Shown here: positions 1 to 9,600 of the stretch, piece after piece | Numbering within the stretch: the first letter of the stretch is position 1 | How the letters are laid out: each line of letters begins with the position of its first letter | DNA from: an uncultured Acetobacteraceae bacterium | GTDB lineage: Bacteria > Pseudomonadota > Alphaproteobacteria > Acetobacterales > Acetobacteraceae | NCBI GenBank assembly: GCA_903918195.1 | Contig: CAIXDS010000256.1 | Coordinates: forward strand, 1 to 33,756 | Direction of reading: 5' to 3' | Length of the DNA: 33,756 nucleotides | The notes under the pieces: generated by a model | Databases searched by the model: none | Told to the model about the DNA's origin: nothing | What the model saw: the letters and a program-made list of their open reading frames with translations, nothing else | Position numbers and translations under genes: made by a program

Positions 1-1399
1 GATTACTGTACACATTGTCGAGGAAGGTGCCGAGGGCGGTCTGGGCGCCGGCGCTTTGCAGGTTCAGATTGGGGGTGCTCAGGATCGGGTAGAGCGCGTC
101 GGTTTCCTGCTGTGGCGCGAACGAGTTGGCGATGTTGGTCAACGCCACCGCGGCGCTCTGGCCGCCGTTCTGCGCTGTCGTGTTTTGCCCGCCCCAAAAG
201 CTGAACCCACCACTATCAGCTGCGCGGTTAAAATATCCAATATAGATCAGATCAAGCTGCCGATTAACATTTAAATTGCTAATAAGTGGGGCGTTGATTC
301 CCAAGCCGATGAAGGTAATCAGTGCTCCCGCGAGGTTGGCGCTAGTCCCCGTTGTGTCCTGGATCACCGCCTCATTTGCGTTGAACCCGATCACCGCCAG
401 ATCTGCCGTGGTCTGGCCGGACTGCACCGTGTAGTCGAACACCAGCGCCGTCCCGCTCGACTTCGCCGCATCGTAAGTCGCGCTGCCGCCGTCGTTGAGC
501 TGCAATGTCGGGGCGCCGCCAGAAACCGTCACAGGCTCGGTTATGGTGAGTGTCAGCGTCACCAAGCTACCGGTGGTCACATCGCCCATGTCCGGCGAGG
601 CAACGACTGTCGTTACCAACGGCGTCGGAGGTGCGATGACGACATTTTTCTGCCCAACCGGCTGTAGATTGATCGTCAAGTGATTGACGGTCAATGATCC
701 AGACCCATACGCAACCTCAGCGCCAAGCTCGACATCAGACAGGTATTCGTTTCCAGATATTAAACCAAGACTTTTCATTTTTCCTAACATAGACGCAATA
801 TTTACTTGACCTTTTAGTGTGTCGCTATTTGCAACGAATGCGGTGTATTTCCATGTCTCAGGATTCTGACCGGAATTGTCACCCATAACTTGTTGGTAAT
901 AAATTTCGCCAGAAAAAAATGAGTCGCTATAGTTGGCGACCATGGTTCCAGCAGGGTTAAATGCCCCCCTATGAAGCCAAATCATGATCTCATTCGTAAC
1001 AGAAGTGGGGCCGCCCGAAGGCTGTTTGGTGAGCCATATGTCGAATGCGACGTCGTAGCCCGTTGTATTCCCGGCGGCAGTCAGATCGAACGACGCTCCT
1101 AGCCCTTGAATCTGTTTAACTTGAATCGGGAACGGATGCTGGCTATCTGTTGGATCGACACCCTGCCACCACGGACTGGGACCGTAAAACACCTCAGGGT
1201 ATGAATGGACAGTAATGGGATCTGTGTCATCAGGGAAAGACCAAATCATCTGAACATCTGACGATGGGTCGCCTGGGGTGTAGTCTATTTCCTGTAAATA
1301 GTCTGTACCGTATACGAGACTGCCTTGGTTCCAAACATTGTTCGCAATTCTCCATCCGTTATAGGCATAAAACCCATATTGCTGAGTTACGGTTGCCAT
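1..1399 (-). CDS. GH12 glycosidase with Ig-like domain and DUF4214 (3' end outside window)
   Basis: The minus strand is open from an ATG at 1399 to the left edge, about 466 residues without a stop. Residues 5-245 match glycoside hydrolase family 12 (endo-beta-1,4-glucanase or xyloglucanase). The nucleophile motif NEIMIWL carries E137, and the acid/base candidate is E228 in ELGAEVAYGSG. Residues about 255-365 form a bacterial Ig-like domain of the type repeated in large surface proteins. From about 370 the segment QLDLIYIGYFNRAADSGG opens a DUF4214 (phycobilisome-linker-like) region. Shine-Dalgarno GAGG sits 8 bases before the ATG. There is no N-terminal signal peptide; with DUF4214 this suggests type I secretion through a C-terminal signal lying outside the window. 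Base composition is more A+T rich than in most of the window. The GH12 call rests on both catalytic motifs; polysaccharide substrate and secretion route are inferred. Confidence 0.85.
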   Translation of the reverse strand, partial: MATVTQQYGFYAYNGWRIANNVWNQGSLVYGTDYLQEIDYTPGDPSSDVQMIWSFPDDTDPITVHSYPEVFYGPSPWWQGVDPTDSQHPFPIQVKQIQGLGASFDLTAAGNTTGYDVAFDIWLTKQPSGGPTSVTNEIMIWLHRGAFNPAGTMVANYSDSFFSGEIYYQQVMGDNSGQNPETWKYTAFVANSDTLKGQVNIASMLGKMKSLGLISGNEYLSDVELGAEVAYGSGSLTVNHLTINLQPVGQKNVVIAPPTPLVTTVVASPDMGDVTTGSLVTLTLTITEPVTVSGGAPTLQLNDGGSATYDAAKSSGTALVFDYTVQSGQTTADLAVIGFNANEAVIQDTTGTSANLAGALITFIGLGINAPLISNLNVNRQLDLIYIGYFNRAADSGGFSFWGGQNTTAQNGGQSAAVALTNIANSFAPQQETDALYPILSTPNLNLQSAGAQTALGTFLDNVYSN

Positions 1400-2056
1400 T
1401 TTATATCCTCACGTCTACTGAACTAGCCATCCAAGTTTTCGATCTTGGACGACCCCTCACTGGTGCCTCCCTCTCAGGAGAGATCACTCGCTGCCGTCTT
1501 AACAGGACCATGATTTTGTCGTGCCGAAGAGGTTCTCGGCGGCGGCGGCGATCGGATTGCCAGAGGAGTACGCGTTTCGTTGAAGCTGGCAAGCGTGGTG
1601 GGGGTCGGCATCTGCATGTACCGTGGGCTGTCATGAACACACGAGATAAGGTCGGCACGTCATGGCGTCGGCACCACCACCTTGGACAGTCGTCGCCGTC
1701 CCAGGCCATACCAACGGTTTGGTTCGCAATGGAACCGTATCTTTAGCCCCTTGTAAAGGGCAACATGAGGAACTGGGCGGTCGATGCGCCGGCGCTACCG
1801 ATCGCACATATACCTTTATAAACGCAACAGAACAGGGGTTCCAGCGGGCGGGCACCGGCGGCGTGCTGGCGCTGCGCCCTGCGTCTTCCGTTGAGGGGGA
1901 CGATGCAGTGCGGGGGATCCAAAACCAGCCATGTTGGCGGCTCGTTGCGCTTGACGAGGCTGACTGTTCGGAGGTGGTGCTGCCCATCGGGAAAGAGGAC
2001 ACCGGGACGGGCGGATCGCCCTATCCCGGTGCGAACCTTGGTGACGGACCAGGCGG
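1400..2056. other. Intergenic stretch without recognisable gene
   Basis: These 657 bases separate the GH12 gene start from the hcp stop. Open frames exist on both strands but none shows a recognisable domain, a convincing ribosome binding site or consistent codon use. The first ~100 bases must contain the leader and promoter of the GH12 gene on the minus strand; I could not pick a convincing -35/-10 pair. A short perfect stem CTCTC/GAGAG lies near 1467-1482. The stretch could hold a decayed gene or insertion sequence, but nothing I can name. Confidence 0.4.
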
Positions 2057-2069
2057 TCAGGCCGCCTGG
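2049..2069 (-). terminator. Perfect hairpin over the hcp stop codon
   Basis: CCAGGCGG and CCGCCTGG form a perfect 8-bp stem around a 5-base loop that contains the hcp TGA stop (2057-2059). No T-run follows on the minus strand, so this is not a textbook intrinsic terminator. It may protect the 3' end or pause transcription. Confidence 0.3.
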
Positions 2070-3724
2070 CGCCTCAGCGAGGCCGCGATGTCCGCACTCG
2101 CATCGGTAATCGGCTGGATGCCGAACCGTTCCACCAAAACCCCGATGAGCGCGGGGGTGAGGAAGGCCGGCAGGGTCGGGCCGAGACGGATGTTGCGCAC
2201 CCCGAGCGCCATCAGCGTCAGCAGCACGGCGACGGCCTTCTGCTCGAACCAGGAGATCACCAGCGACAGCGGCAACTCGTTGACGCCGCAGTTGAAGGCG
2301 CCGGCCAGCGCGGCGGCGATGGCAATCGCCGAATAGCTGTCGTTGCACTGGCCGAGATCAAGCAGCCGCGGAATGCCGCCGATAGTGCCGAACGCATGCC
2401 GGTTGAAGCGGTACTTGCCGCAGCCGAGCGTCAGCACAACGCTGTCGTCCGGCACGGCTTCGGCGAACTCGGTGAAGTAATTGCGGCCGGAGGCGGCACC
2501 GTCGCAGCCGCCGACCAGGAAGAAATGGCGGATCGCCCCGGTCTTCACCGCCGCGACCACCTTGTCGGCCACGCCGAGCACGGCGTTGCGGGCAAAGCCG
2601 ATCGTGACTGTCTCGGCCGGCGCATCCTCCGTGAACCCCGGCAGCGCGCGTGCGGCCGCCAGGACGGGGGCGAAATCATTTTCGGCCAGATGGTTCACGC
2701 CAGGCCAGCCCACCGGGCCGAGCGTATAGATACGCGCGCTGTACGACGAATGGGGGCGGATGATGCAGTTCGACGTCATCACGATCGGGCCGGGAAAATG
2801 CGCGAACTCCACCCGTTGATCCTGCCAGGCGCCACCATAGTTGCCGGCCAGGTGCGGATAGGCTTTGAGCGTCGGGTAGGCATTCGCCGGCAGCAGTTCG
2901 CCATGGGTGTAAACGTTGATCCCCTGGCCGGCGGTCGCTTCCAGCAGGGCGAGCAGGTCTTTCAGGTCGTGGCCGGAAGCCAGGATCGCCTTGCCGCGCA
3001 CCGGCGTCATGCGCACCACCGTAGGCTCGGGAATGCCGAATGTGCCGGTGTTGGCGGCGTCGAGGGTTTCCATCACCGTCAGATTAAGCCGGCCGAGTTC
3101 CAGCGCCTGTTCGAGCAACGCTTCGCTGTCGGTCGGGCCGCCGGCGAGGAAAACCAGCGCCTGTTCCACCCCGGCATGGATGTCGTCGCGCTCGAAGCCG
3201 AGCACCTGGGCGTGATAGGCATAGGCGCAGACGCCCTTGAGCCCGAACAGAACTAGCGCGCGCAGGCCGATGATGTCGTCCCCGACCACCTCCCGGCCCG
3301 CCAGGACGCCAACACCTGCCGCCTGTGCCAGCATGCCGTTCAGGTCGGCGGCCGGTTCGAAGCCGGCCGGACCGGTCAGGACCTCGGGCGTTCCGCCGAG
3401 AAGTTGCGCCTGCGCCGCGACGGCATCGCGCAGACGGTCGCGGATTGCAGCGGCCTGCTGGATCAGGGGGATGAAGCGGGCGGCATCGAAGTTGACGTTG
3501 GTCAGCGTGCTGAACACGGCATGCAGAATGAAGTGGCTGGCCTCCTTGTCCACCACGCCGAGTTGCCGGGCGGCGCTGGCATGTTGCGCCACGCCCTCGA
3601 CGGCATAGAGCAGCAGGTCCTGCAGATCGGCGGTGGCGGCGTCCTTGCCGCACATGCCTTTGACTGAGGCGCAGCCGTCGCCTTCACTGGATCGTTCGGT
3701 CTGTTCGCATTGGTGGCAGAACAT
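2057..3724 (-). CDS. hcp: Hybrid cluster protein (hydroxylamine reductase / NO reductase), class II
   Basis: This is a 555-residue cytoplasmic iron-sulfur protein, the usual family length. Hcp reduces hydroxylamine in vitro and acts in NO detoxification and S-nitrosylation under anaerobic nitrosative stress. The N-terminal cysteines C3, C6, C18 and C25 have the CX2CX11CX6C spacing of class II (E. coli type, [2Fe-2S]). All hybrid-cluster ligands appear present: H252, E276, C320, C407, C435, C460, E494 and K496. I chose the ATG at 3724 (MFCHQC) because AAGGA lies about 10 bases upstream and it matches the conserved family start. The frame stays open far upstream to 3952, but that extension is unlike the family. 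No hcr reductase gene is adjacent, so its electron donor must lie elsewhere. Confidence 0.95.
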   Translation of the reverse strand: MFCHQCEQTERSSEGDGCASVKGMCGKDAATADLQDLLLYAVEGVAQHASAARQLGVVDKEASHFILHAVFSTLTNVNFDAARFIPLIQQAAAIRDRLRDAVAAQAQLLGGTPEVLTGPAGFEPAADLNGMLAQAAGVGVLAGREVVGDDIIGLRALVLFGLKGVCAYAYHAQVLGFERDDIHAGVEQALVFLAGGPTDSEALLEQALELGRLNLTVMETLDAANTGTFGIPEPTVVRMTPVRGKAILASGHDLKDLLALLEATAGQGINVYTHGELLPANAYPTLKAYPHLAGNYGGAWQDQRVEFAHFPGPIVMTSNCIIRPHSSYSARIYTLGPVGWPGVNHLAENDFAPVLAAARALPGFTEDAPAETVTIGFARNAVLGVADKVVAAVKTGAIRHFFLVGGCDGAASGRNYFTEFAEAVPDDSVVLTLGCGKYRFNRHAFGTIGGIPRLLDLGQCNDSYSAIAIAAALAGAFNCGVNELPLSLVISWFEQKAVAVLLTLMALGVRNIRLGPTLPAFLTPALIGVLVERFGIQPITDASADIAASLRRQAA

Positions 3725-4157
3725 GAGGCGCATTTCCTTGAGGGGTGGGACGTCTGGCGCAGAAGCTGAACAAGCGAACGCACCCGCCGAACAGCCGTGA
3801 CGGTTACACTCGCTCTGATTTGGATTGATCGTTGTTGTTCTTATCAGACACCAGCCGCCGGTGGTCTTCGTGTCGGGGACGGTTGTCCGTTTCATCGGGA
3901 ACTCTGGGCGGCAAGGCTTAATTGGCATCTTCGATACCAGTTCTCTTGCCATCGCATTGTGGTGCTGTCAATGCCAAATTGGGCCGGCAGACGGCCCCAT
4001 CATCCGCATGCCGCTAACGCAACAACCGAGCCGTCCCCAGGCACATGCCCGGGGGCGGGGGTCCTACGGCTTATTCGTCACAGTGGGTCCCATATGCTTT
4101 GCCGTCCGGCAATGGGCCTTCCTTCACAAACCGAACCGGCGAGCGGGTCTCACAAGA
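3725..4157. other. Upstream region of hcp, no gene recognised
   Basis: These 433 bases lie between the hcp start and the stop of the next minus-strand gene. The open frames here (for example plus strand 3825-4259) have no recognisable domain and run into a real gene on the other strand. The hcp promoter must be here. I looked for an FNR/Dnr-type TTGAT-N4-ATCAA palindrome; only a lone half-site (TTGATC near 3825) is visible, so regulation cannot be assigned. Confidence 0.4.
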
Positions 4158-4682
4158 TCATTGTGCGTTTCCCAATTCCGCGCATTTGAGCGCCGAAACC
4201 CTTTTCCGCAGGTAGCCGACGAAGTCAGGCGAGAAATCATCGCACACAAAAGCGCCTGAACGCAGAAAGGAGCGATTCCGCCGAACGATGGCATCGATGG
4301 ACCGCTGCCAGTCCGCCTGCTGCCCAACCAGCATCCAAAGAATCTGCGCGGTATTCATCGCCTCCGCGGCAAACCAGCCATATCTGGGATCGACCGGCTG
4401 ATCATCGCCCCGGGTTGCCAGATCCGGGTGTTCCAAGGCGAGGTCGAGATCGTGTTGCAGGCTGTTGAGCGCCAGGAGTTGCACCTGGGCCTGCGCATTG
4501 CGGTTGTAGCTCCACAGCGTGAACAGCAGCGACGCGATCGCCGACAGCGCCAGGATCATACTCACCCCAAGCGCGATCAGTTGCAGGACGCTACGCGGCG
4601 GCGGCTCACTTTCCACACGTTGTTGATGATGGGGTTGAGCCGCGGCGCCGCGGTTCTCGGGACCCTCGGTGACGGGTTCCAT
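4158..4682 (-). CDS. Single-pass membrane protein of unknown function
   Basis: A 174-residue protein with a charged, proline-rich N-terminal tail (1-30), one hydrophobic membrane span (about 34-57) and a soluble C-terminal domain rich in Trp, Asn and Asp. The anchor preceded by a short N-terminal tail suggests a signal-anchor type protein; which side the C-terminal domain faces is not clear. It starts 15 bases after the stop of the hydroxyacyl-CoA dehydrogenase, with GGGA 7 bases before the ATG, so it is probably the last gene of that operon. I do not recognise the family and assign no function. Confidence 0.6.
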   Translation of the reverse strand: MEPVTEGPENRGAAAQPHHQQRVESEPPPRSVLQLIALGVSMILALSAIASLLFTLWSYNRNAQAQVQLLALNSLQHDLDLALEHPDLATRGDDQPVDPRYGWFAAEAMNTAQILWMLVGQQADWQRSIDAIVRRNRSFLRSGAFVCDDFSPDFVGYLRKRVSALKCAELGNAQ

Positions 4683-4697
4683 TGCGTGTCCCGGTGA

Positions 4698-5621
4698 TCA
4701 GGTCTTGGCGGCGTCGGGTTCGCCGGTCAGGAAGCCGGGGCGGCTGAAGGCCGGATCGGGATACGTATAGAATCCCCTTCCGGACTTCACACCCAACCAC
4801 CCCTTGTCGATGTATTCTTTCTTGAACCAGTCGGCGTTTGCCTGGGCTTCGGGATCGCCGGATATCCGCGCATTGGTTTGCGCGATTTGCCATATCGTAT
4901 CGAGCCCGTCGAAATCCCAGAGGCCGAAGGGTCCCATGCGCGTCCCCATGACAATCATTGCCGCGCGATCAATGTCCTCGGCCGATGCAACGCCATCTTT
5001 GAAAAGCCGAAACGCCACATTGCTCATCGCGTTAATCAGGACATTACCGACATAGCTGGGGTTCTCCTTCTTGAGAACGAGCGGAAGCTGGCCGAGTCGC
5101 TTCGCGAAGGCCTGCAGCAACTGCACGGTCTCCGGGTTGGTGCCGGGGTGCGGCATGATGTCCGCCAGCTTCGCATCCCACACATTGTAGAAATGCATGG
5201 CCGCGAACCGGTCCGGACGACCCGTGGCCGTTGCAAACATGGAGGGAAGCAACGTGGACGTGTTGGTCGCGAAGATCGTGCGTGGCGGGCAGATGGCGTT
5301 GAACTGGGCGAACACTTTTGCCTTCAGGTCGGGGTCCTCGGGAACCGACTCGCTCACCAAATCCGCGTCGGCCGCGTCTTCAGGGTTGTTGGAAAAGCGG
5401 ACGCGGGCGAGGGAGGCGTTCGCTTCCTCCTGGGTCAGGCGCTTCTCATCGACCCGTTGGGCCGCGTCGGCTTTCATCTTCGCGGCGGCGTTCTTCAGTG
5501 CGTCGGGCGAGACGTCATAGACGGTCACGTCATAACCCTGCACGGCACACCGGAATGCAATCTGCCGACCCATGGTGCCCCCGCCGATTACGAGCACATG
5601 GCGGATATCGTCGATGTTCAT
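4698..5621 (-). CDS. 3-hydroxyacyl-CoA (3-hydroxybutyryl-CoA) dehydrogenase
   Basis: A 307-residue NAD(H)-dependent enzyme that interconverts 3-hydroxyacyl-CoA and 3-ketoacyl-CoA. The N-terminal Rossmann fold has the GxGxxG loop at G13-G18 (VIGGGTMGRQIA), followed by the SESVPED segment (E91) and the catalytic His in MHFYN (H143), a variant of the family's HFFNP. The C-terminal 3HCDH domain begins around 190 and contains KENPSYVGN and the GRGFYTY terminal motif. Single-domain length matches HbdA/PaaH-type enzymes rather than the FadB fusion. AGGAG lies 6 bases before the ATG. The gene follows an acetoacetate decarboxylase-family gene by 65 bases on the same strand, suggesting a shared pathway for short 3-hydroxy/3-keto acids. 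Exact chain-length specificity is not visible. Confidence 0.92.
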   Translation of the reverse strand: MNIDDIRHVLVIGGGTMGRQIAFRCAVQGYDVTVYDVSPDALKNAAAKMKADAAQRVDEKRLTQEEANASLARVRFSNNPEDAADADLVSESVPEDPDLKAKVFAQFNAICPPRTIFATNTSTLLPSMFATATGRPDRFAAMHFYNVWDAKLADIMPHPGTNPETVQLLQAFAKRLGQLPLVLKKENPSYVGNVLINAMSNVAFRLFKDGVASAEDIDRAAMIVMGTRMGPFGLWDFDGLDTIWQIAQTNARISGDPEAQANADWFKKEYIDKGWLGVKSGRGFYTYPDPAFSRPGFLTGEPDAAKT

Positions 5622-5686
5622 GTCTTGCTCCTGAAGTTATTTGCCCGTATTGACGACATGCATGTCTAAACCAAGGGCATCCCCGT

Positions 5687-6481
5687 TCAGGGGAGCTGCC
5701 TCGCAGTGTCGTTTCTCAGGATCAGGCTGCCAAGGGTCATCGCGCAATCGCGGTAAGCCCTGATCGGAAGTTGGCTGAGCGCCCGAATGATATGGGCCTG
5801 TGTGGGATGTTGCTCCGGGGTAAGGGCCTGCCATCGTACCGTGCCGTTTCCCCGCCAGCCTGCGGTACAGGGCGCCTCCTGCGGAAAAACGGTTGCATGG
5901 CTCAAGGCGGCACCAGATCGTCCAATATTGGGAATGTAGCGCCAACCGAACCAGTTCACTTTGCCGTATTTCTGATTGAATAGGCTCAATTCTTCAGCAT
6001 TCATTTTTGCCGTCTTCTGAAAGTCGATCTCGAGGAATGTTCGCCCCTCGTAGCTGGCATTGGTGAAGACCCGATCGCCAACCTGATGATAATCTTCGAT
6101 GTTTGCGAAGGTCTTCGGCATGCCGGACTGCTCTCTACCCGATATGATAGGGGTTGCCTTGTTTTCCCATATGACAAGGGCATAATACCCGTCCATACGT
6201 TCCCGGCCATGAACGTACGCCACCGGCACCTGTATGGAAATCAGGCTGTAGCTGCCTCCATTCATCCAGTCGATGCCCCGACTGAATGCGCATTGGATTG
6301 ATATGACCGGCTCCGTAAGCTGGAACGCTTCAGGGATATATTGTGCCAGTGCTTCACCATCCGTCTCATAAAAAATCGAAATGGATGTGACATCATGGTA
6401 GGGCGCTGGTCTCGGAGGCCCTTCCGTGCCACCGAAATGGGCCGGCATATTATAGGTTGAGTTTTCCGAGAATTTGAACAT
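5687..6481 (-). CDS. Acetoacetate decarboxylase family protein
   Basis: A 264-residue protein of the acetoacetate decarboxylase (ADC) fold, cytoplasmic. Family enzymes decarboxylate acetoacetate to acetone and CO2 through a Schiff-base lysine. The likely lysine is K123 in GREQSGMPKTFA, which carries the family's E-x2-G-x-P-K pattern; the second, pKa-lowering lysine of the clostridial enzyme is not present next to it. I chose the ATG at 6481 because GAGGGG stands 9 bases before it; the frame continues to 6568 but without a better start. The next gene downstream is a hydroxyacyl-CoA dehydrogenase, which fits ketone-body or ketoacid metabolism. Some ADC-family members have other activities (aldolase-dehydratase, intradiol-type decarboxylation), so acetone formation is an inference. 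Confidence 0.86.
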   Translation of the reverse strand: MFKFSENSTYNMPAHFGGTEGPPRPAPYHDVTSISIFYETDGEALAQYIPEAFQLTEPVISIQCAFSRGIDWMNGGSYSLISIQVPVAYVHGRERMDGYYALVIWENKATPIISGREQSGMPKTFANIEDYHQVGDRVFTNASYEGRTFLEIDFQKTAKMNAEELSLFNQKYGKVNWFGWRYIPNIGRSGAALSHATVFPQEAPCTAGWRGNGTVRWQALTPEQHPTQAHIIRALSQLPIRAYRDCAMTLGSLILRNDTARQLP

Positions 6482-6628
6482 CGGCTTGAACCCCTCTGAA
6501 GTGGGAAAGCGACGTGTACTTTCGTTGCCACAGGCGGCAGCAGAAGGGCATTGATGTAGGTCAAACAATGGGCCATCGAATCCAAACGGGGGCCAAACGA
6601 ATAATGGGCGATTATTGCTGGCTCGATG

Positions 6629-6660
6629 GAAGGAAGGCTAGAGCTCTGCCCTGGACCCCA
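6629..6660. repeat. Short copy of dispersed GC-rich palindromic repeat
   Basis: The 30-base segment from 6629 matches the left arm of the large inverted repeat at 20755 with only two differences; both contain GCTCTGCCCTGGACCC. It lies just beyond the stop of the giant helicase gene and before the decarboxylase gene. GAGCTCTGCCC is itself partly palindromic. It appears to be a shortened member of a chromosomal intergenic repeat family. Confidence 0.6.
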
Positions 6661-6664
6661 TTCC

Positions 6665-9600
6665 TCAAGCGGTGCGGGCTGCCGCGATCGCCCGCCGGCA
6701 GCGCTCCCGCGCCGCTTCGCGTAACCGTTGCAATCCGCAGCCGGCGCGCATCGCCGCCAGCGCCGCATCGTCGTCCGTGGCATCGCGCAGGCATTCGCGC
6801 GCGAGCGCGATCAATTCTTCCAGAGGTATTTCCGCCGGATCGCGCGACTGCCCGGATGGCGGTCGGCGAAAACGGTCCCACGCGGCCGGGGCCGCGCCGG
6901 CCGGCCAGACGAAAATCCCGACATCCTCGCGGCTTTGGGCACAGTCGGGCGGGATGGCGGCGATGATGCGCGCCTGGATGTCCCGCCCGGCCCGCCGAAA
7001 CCCGTGTGCCCGCGCGATGATCTGAATCAGCTGGCTCTGCAGCAGCGGCCCCTGCGCCAAAACCGTCGCCTGGATCATCGCGGTCAGGCGCGGGCCGTAG
7101 CTGTCCTCGGTGAACCGTTCCAGCTCCGCCGCCGCCGGGGCCACGCCCGCCCGCAGGGCCCGCGCCTCGGCCAGCGCGGCCTCCAGCGCGTCATGCAACC
7201 GGTCCGCCTCGCGCCCCGCCCGGGTCCACCAGTCGAGCGACCACACCCGCAGGATGCGCCAGCCCAGACCCTCCAGCACGATTTGGCGCAGCCGGTCGCG
7301 GTCGCGGGCGGAGGCGCTGCGGTGATAGGTAGCGCCGTCGCATTCCACGCCGGCCAGGAAGCTGTCGGGCGCGTCCGGGTCCACCACGCCGAGATCGATC
7401 CGAAAGCCGGAGACGCCGATCTGCGGATGCACCACCCAGCCGCGCGCGCGCAGCCGGTCCGCCACCGAAGCCTCGAACAGGCTCTCGGGCGCGCCGGGCG
7501 GTGCCGTTGCAGCGGTAGCGAGAACACGCGCGCCCTGCCCGGCAAAGGCGAGAAATCGTTTCAGGTGGGCTACGCCGAGCGCCGAGGTGCGCGCCAGATC
7601 GATCTGGTCCGGCAGCAGGCTGCCGAACACCACCAGCGACTGCCGCGCGCGCGTGATCGCCACGTTCAGCCGCCGCTCGCCGCCGGACTGGTTCAGCGGG
7701 CCGAAATTCAGCGCCACCCGTCCCGTCGCGTCCGGCCCATAGGTGAGCGAGAACAGCATGGTGTCGCGTTCCTCGCCCTGCACGCCTTCAAGGTTCTTCA
7801 CCAGCACCGGCTCGGGCGCGTCCTCGGCGAAGCACGGCTCCAGCGACGGGTCGTCGCGGCGGGCGGCGTCCAGCATGTCCTCGATCAGCCGTTGCTGCTC
7901 GGCGTTGAAGGTGACGATACCGACCGAGCGCGCCGGCCCGCCGGTGAGGCCCTGGCGCAGCACCGCCAGCGTCTCGGCGACCACCGCGCGCGCTTCCACC
8001 TCGTTGGTGCGTGCCCCGGCGCGGGCATAGACGCCATCCGGCACATGGCGGAACGACACCGCGGTGTCGCGCGTCACCGGCGAGGGGAAGGTCACCAGCC
8101 GGCCGCCGTAATAGGCCTGGTTGGAGAAGGCGATCAGGCTCTCGTGGCGGCTGCGGTAATGCCAGGTCAGTTCGACCGCCGGGATGCCGGCGCCGAGGCA
8201 TTCATCGAGGATGGATTCCAGGTCCTCGATCTCGACCGTCTCGCCGCCGCCGGCTTCCTCGGGCAACTGGCGTTCGAAGAAGCGCGTCGGCGGCAATTGT
8301 TTCGGATCGCCGACCACCACCACCTGCCGGCCGCGGCCGATCACCCCAATCGCGTCCCAGGTGGGAATCTGCGAGGCCTCGTCGAAGATGACGAGGTCGA
8401 ACGGCTCGGCCTCGGCGGGCAGGTACTGGGCGACCGAAAGCGGGCTCATCATCAGGCACGGCGTCAGCCGCCGCAGCGCCCGTGGCATGCGCGCGGCGAG
8501 CTGGCGCACCGGCAGATGCCGCTGGCGCTTGGCCAGTTCGCGCGCCAGCACGGCGTATTCCGGATCGCGCCCGCGCTGGGCCGCATCCGGAATGCCGCCG
8601 GCCAGCCGCGCCCGCGCCAGAAGCGACGCCAGCCCCAGCAGCCGCGTATCAAGCGCGCGGAACCGCTCGATGCGGGTCTGGTGCTGGGCGGCGACGAAGC
8701 GGCGCAGCCGGGGGGCGTTGGCAACCGCGCGGCCGATCCACCAGCGCGCGTAATTCGCCTCGAACACCAGGGCGGCGTCGCCGGGAGCGACGCTGCCGGT
8801 TTCCAGCGCCCGCAACATCGGGGTGAGCCCGGCCGCCTCCATGCGCCGGGCAACGCCGCGCCAGGTACACCAGTCGCGCAGCATCGCCGCACTTCCGTCC
8901 CAGCCCCGCAAATGCGCGGCCAGGGCGGGCGCCCAGTCGGATCTTGCCGGGTCGAGAATGGCGGACGGGTCCGACCCGCAGAGCGGTGCCAGCACCCGCA
9001 GCGCCGCCCGCAGCTCCGCCCGAGCGGCCCGCAACCGGCCGAGCGCCGCGCCCACCGGCCCGGCCGGCGCCAGCAGATCGGCCGCCTCGCCGAGCATCCG
9101 GCGCAGATGCGCGCGCAACGCCATCAGGGAAGCCGGATCGGGCGCGCAGGCAGCGGCGGCAGTGCGCAAGCGACGTGCCCAGGCATGCTGGGCCTCGAGG
9201 CGGGCGAAATCGGTGGCCAACCCGGCCCAGCGTGGTCCGAACAGGGCGGCGAGGCGGGCGCCCGACGCCGACACCGCGGCCTCGATCTGCTGCAGCTCAA
9301 CCAGCCGCCCCAGTTCGGCGACGCAGTCACGCGGAATCTTCCCGATCGCCGCGGCGGCGAGGCGCTGGCGCAGCGTCCGGCGCGCAAGCAGGCGGCGGAT
9401 CGCCCAATAGGTTTCTGTCCGCCGCCACGCCGCTTCAAGCGCCGCGAGCGGCAGCGCCATCACGTCCGGCTGCCAAGTGGCTTGCAGCGCACCGCGCAGG
9501 TCGCGGTGGCGCATCGCCTGTGCCGCCGCGGTCCGGACCGCCTCCAGCGTGGCATCGGCCTCCGCGGCGAGCGCCCAGGCGGCCTCGGCGGCGGCCGGCT

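Noticed and set aside
1662..2336. Open frame of 224 codons between GH12 and hcp
   Set aside because: Its last part is antisense to hcp, no ribosome site precedes it, and no motif is recognisable.
3790..3840. FNR/Dnr-type box upstream of hcp
   Set aside because: Only a half-site TTGATC is present; the second half of the TTGAT-N4-ATCAA palindrome is missing.
3733..3952. N-terminal extension of hcp to 3952
   Set aside because: The added residues do not resemble any Hcp; the conserved MFCxQCEQT start at 3724 has a suitable ribosome site.
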